The notes under the pieces: generated by a model
Told to the model about the DNA's origin: nothing
Databases searched by the model: none
Seen by the model: the letters and a program-made list of their open reading frames with translations, nothing else
Made by a program: the position numbers and the translations under genes
NCBI GenBank assembly: GCA_937920255.1
Contig: CALDSL010000385.1
Coordinates: forward strand, 1 to 10,552
DNA length: 10,552 nt
Direction: 5' to 3'
Origin: an uncultured Anaerolineaceae bacterium
Lineage (GTDB): Bacteria > Chloroflexota > Anaerolineae > Anaerolineales > Anaerolineaceae
Part shown: in pieces, positions 8,391 through 10,552 of the stretch
How the letters are laid out: each line of letters opens with the position of its first letter
Position numbering within the stretch: the stretch's first letter is position 1

Positions 8391-8891
8391 CTATATCTGA
8401 TGCCCGGCTTCGGCGTGCGGGTCGTTGCGGATCAGTTCTACCGCGTGTGGCAGCACAGCGAGTACCACGCCCAGGTTCTCGACTGCCGCCTTGGGGCTTC
8501 CGGGCAGGTTGATCACCAGCGTGCGCGCGCGGATGCCGGCAGCGGCGCGGGAAAGCATGGCGTGCGGGGTTACCTTCAGGCTTTCCTGGCGCATGGCTTC
8601 CACCAGGCCGGGCGCGGAGCGCTCCACCGCAGCCTGGGTGGCTTCGGGGGTGACGTCACGCGGGGAAAAGCCGGTTCCGCCGGTGGTGAGCAGGATATCG
8701 GCCACGTCGTGGTCGCAGTAGTCGATGAGCGTGTCGCGGATCAGTTCAAACTCATCCGGGATGACGCCGTACTGGGTCAGTTCCCAACCCTGGCCCTGGA
8801 TCAGCGCCGCCAGGGCTGGCCCAGAGCTATCCAGGCGCTCACCGCGCGAGGAGCGATCCGAAATGGTCAACACCGCCACGCGAACAGCCAT
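8391..8891 (-). CDS. mogA: Molybdopterin adenylyltransferase, MogA/MoaB family
   Basis: This 166-residue cytoplasmic enzyme belongs to the MogA/MoaB family, which adenylates molybdopterin before molybdenum (or tungsten) insertion in cofactor synthesis. Visible motifs are TISDRSSRGE (9-18), the glycine-rich TTGGTG (69-74), SPRDVTPEAT (76-85) and NLPGSPKA (128-135). Asp46 (in PDE) and Asp79 (in RDVTPE) align with the catalytic Asp49 and Asp82 of E. coli MogA, whose sequence matches better here than MoaB's. The protein is somewhat shorter than E. coli MogA, mainly at the C-terminus. It lies downstream of the PHP-AlbA_2 gene and shares one base with that gene's stop (TAATG). A ribosome binding site AGGA sits nine bases upstream. 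No other molybdenum-cofactor gene is in the window. Confidence 0.93.
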   Translation of the reverse strand: MAVRVAVLTISDRSSRGERLDSSGPALAALIQGQGWELTQYGVIPDEFELIRDTLIDYCDHDVADILLTTGGTGFSPRDVTPEATQAAVERSAPGLVEAMRQESLKVTPHAMLSRAAAGIRARTLVINLPGSPKAAVENLGVVLAVLPHAVELIRNDPHAEAGHQI

Positions 8892-10552
8892 TAGCTTTCT
8901 TCCTCTCCCACCACCTTTTTCCAGGGCCCGTGGATGCCGTCTTCGGTCACGCCGAAGTACCAGCGCAGCCCTTCCGGCGTGCGGTGAACCAGGTCATAAT
9001 GGGTGGATTTGCCCTGCTTGTAGCGGCGCAGCAGGCCAAAACTCCCGTGCCACTGTACCTGCAGGTGGTTAACTTCGTGGGGGATCTCATCATAGCGGGT
9101 GATGGCATAATGCCACAACCGTCGCGCTGAACCTTTGGTCACATTTTTAACTTTGTTGCCGTTGCGCAGATCGCGCATGGTGAAGTACTTTACGCCCTGC
9201 CGTTCTTCAGGTGGGAGCACTTCCACGCCGGTGCGCGGCGATACATCATCCATGGACTCTGCCGGGGGCGCGGGCGTGGTCGGCTCGTTTTCCACGGCTG
9301 GCGCCGGCTGGCCGGTGGATGCCGCGGGCGAGACGGCCTTCTGCGCTTCGCGGCTGCGCAGCACCAGCCCGACAATTTCATCGCGCACGGCCAGGCCAGT
9401 CTCGGCTTCGTCGCGCACGTAGATTTTGTTGTCATCCACGGCATAAGGCGGTTCATCGCCGCGCTGTACCAGAACGCGGATGATCTTTTTGCCTTTGTAT
9501 TCCTGCAGATCCATGCTGTAATTGAGCGGCGGGCTGATGCGGTTGTTGATCTCTTTTTCGAGTTGCTGCACGCCCTGTTCCGATTCTGGCACGCCCACGG
9601 GCGGCTTGTGCGGATCTTCGCCCAGACCGATATACAAGGTGCCTCCGTTGGTGTTGGCAAACGCGCACACATCGGCAATGATGGCGTACAGCTTGCCGCC
9701 ACGCACGGTCATGCTATCGTGAAATTCCTGCACGATGTTGGGGCCTTCTTCCAGGGCGGTCTGGATAAAGTCAAACGCGGGTTCTTCGCGGAAGCGGTGC
9801 GGGCGCGTGCGCGAGAAATCGTTGCCACGGAACAATTCCACCAGGGCTTCAAAGCTCACATCCGATAGCAGCAGGTCGGTGGCGCGGTCGCCGACGCCCG
9901 GGTTTTTCTTGCGTGTCGGGTCTGTGGTCAGGCGGTGGGCATCTGAGCTTTGGATGCAGTGCATCCGGCGCGGGTACTCGGGTTTGGCGCCGTTGAAGAA
10001 CGCGGCGGTGGAACGCGCGCCCTTGACTTCCAGGTCGGTCACTTCCAGCGCGTCCAGATTGGTGTCCTGCGTGTAGGCAATCTTGGTCTGCCCGCCAAAG
10101 TTGAAACCGCGCATTGCGACGCCATTGCTGGAGTTCGCGTGCGCCGCGATCACCAGACCGCCGGCCTGGCGGATCAACCGGTAGGCGGTGAGCACGTCGG
10201 TAGTCGCGCCGACCGTCGCCGAGCCGTCATCCAGCAGTTGGGCCGGTACGTTGAGCGAGAGGAGCAGGTGCTCAATCTCACGCACGGGTTTTTCCGGTGA
10301 AAATAGCCCGAGGATATGAAAGCCAAAGGTGGCCGTAAATTCGATCCCCGGCAGCACCAGAATTTTTTCCATGAGACGGCGGTACTCGTTGAGCTTACTG
10401 CGCTCCTCCGGCATCAGGCGGTTGAGACGTTCGAGCAGTTCGAGCTGTTCGATTTCATCCACCATCCTGCGGTAACCCGCCACGGTGTTATGGTCGGTGA
10501 TGGCGATGATATCCAGCCCGCGGTTTTCCGCGCGCTGAAGAATATCCAGCAT
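8891..10552 (-). CDS. PHP-domain phosphoesterase fused to AlbA_2 (Schlafen-like) domain, 5'-truncated
   Basis: At least 553 residues are visible, numbered from the ATG that coincides with the window edge. The true start is probably outside, because the first PHP motif (HxH) is missing. PHP domain, about 1-250: ITDHN (18-22), PGIE (68-71), His79 in FHILG, AAHAN (136-140) and SSDAH (202-206) supply the remaining metal ligands, so an active metal-dependent phosphoesterase is plausible. AlbA_2 domain, about 264-400: QEFHDS (275-280), then CAFANTNGG (296-304), LYIGLGED (306-313) and NKIYVRDEAE (375-384). This domain is related to the Schlafen core and to putative nucleic-acid-binding modules. A Pro/Ala/Glu-rich linker follows (about 403-440). 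The C-terminal module (about 452-549) is rich in basic and aromatic residues and not recognised. It is presumably cytoplasmic, as no signal peptide or membrane helix is seen. The biological role is unknown; action on a nucleotide or nucleic acid is inference. Confidence 0.85.
   Translation of the reverse strand: MLDILQRAENRGLDIIAITDHNTVAGYRRMVDEIEQLELLERLNRLMPEERSKLNEYRRLMEKILVLPGIEFTATFGFHILGLFSPEKPVREIEHLLLSLNVPAQLLDDGSATVGATTDVLTAYRLIRQAGGLVIAAHANSSNGVAMRGFNFGGQTKIAYTQDTNLDALEVTDLEVKGARSTAAFFNGAKPEYPRRMHCIQSSDAHRLTTDPTRKKNPGVGDRATDLLLSDVSFEALVELFRGNDFSRTRPHRFREEPAFDFIQTALEEGPNIVQEFHDSMTVRGGKLYAIIADVCAFANTNGGTLYIGLGEDPHKPPVGVPESEQGVQQLEKEINNRISPPLNYSMDLQEYKGKKIIRVLVQRGDEPPYAVDDNKIYVRDEAETGLAVRDEIVGLVLRSREAQKAVSPAASTGQPAPAVENEPTTPAPPAESMDDVSPRTGVEVLPPEERQGVKYFTMRDLRNGNKVKNVTKGSARRLWHYAITRYDEIPHEVNHLQVQWHGSFGLLRRYKQGKSTHYDLVHRTPEGLRWYFGVTEDGIHGPWKKVVGEEES
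8901..8904 (-). promoter_or_regulatory. Ribosome binding site of mogA-type gene
   Basis: Read on the - strand, AGGA within GAGAGGAAG lies nine bases before the ATG at 8891-8889, inside the last codons of the PHP-AlbA_2 gene. It supports this start and coupled translation. Confidence 0.55.

Noticed and set aside
8382..8894. A 170-codon open frame on the + strand opposite mogA
   Set aside because: It lies almost exactly antisense to a gene with clear family motifs, and its translation has no recognisable domain. Long antisense frames are expected in GC-rich coding DNA.
1..10552. CRISPR array, insertion sequence, tRNA or phage island
   Set aside because: I saw no regularly spaced direct repeats, transposase motifs, terminal inverted repeats or tRNA-like cloverleaf. 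The window is almost fully occupied by the seven coding regions.

Overview
The window is about 10.5 kb of GC-rich, tightly packed bacterial chromosome with seven protein-coding genes. Six of them cover nearly all of the sequence, either overlapping or separated by fewer than 80 bases. No rRNA, tRNA, CRISPR array, insertion sequence or phage gene is visible. The gene content fits a member of the Chloroflexota, probably Anaerolineae-like: several YfhO-type/GT-C-like membrane proteins in a row, a MoxR-DUF58 pair, and a PHP phosphoesterase fused to an AlbA_2 domain. This assignment is inference from family flavour; no marker gene is present.

Region 1 (2-5987, + strand) holds three large polytopic membrane proteins in one translationally coupled array. 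A YfhO-family protein (5'-truncated by the window edge) overlaps a divergent GT-C-like protein by 4 bases. That gene in turn overlaps a second, complete YfhO-family protein by 4 bases. All three have an N-terminal multi-spanning core and a C-terminal soluble, presumably extracytoplasmic, domain. They probably build or decorate a cell-surface glycan or lipid-linked glycan, but the substrate cannot be read from the sequence.

Region 2 (6061-8328, + strand), after a 73-base gap, holds a MoxR-family AAA+ ATPase and a DUF58 protein 9 bases apart. This is a widespread chaperone-like pair. The transglutaminase gene that often follows is absent: a strong intrinsic terminator (8348-8386) lies directly after DUF58.

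Region 3 (8391-10552, - strand) converges on region 2. A large gene, 5'-truncated by the right window edge, encodes a PHP metal-dependent phosphoesterase domain, an AlbA_2 (Schlafen-like) domain, a Pro/Ala-rich linker and an unrecognised C-terminal module. Its stop codon shares one base with the start codon of a MogA-type molybdopterin adenylyltransferase gene, so the two look co-translated. The PHP-AlbA_2 fusion with its unknown C-terminal module, and its pairing with a molybdenum-cofactor gene, is the most unusual part of the window.
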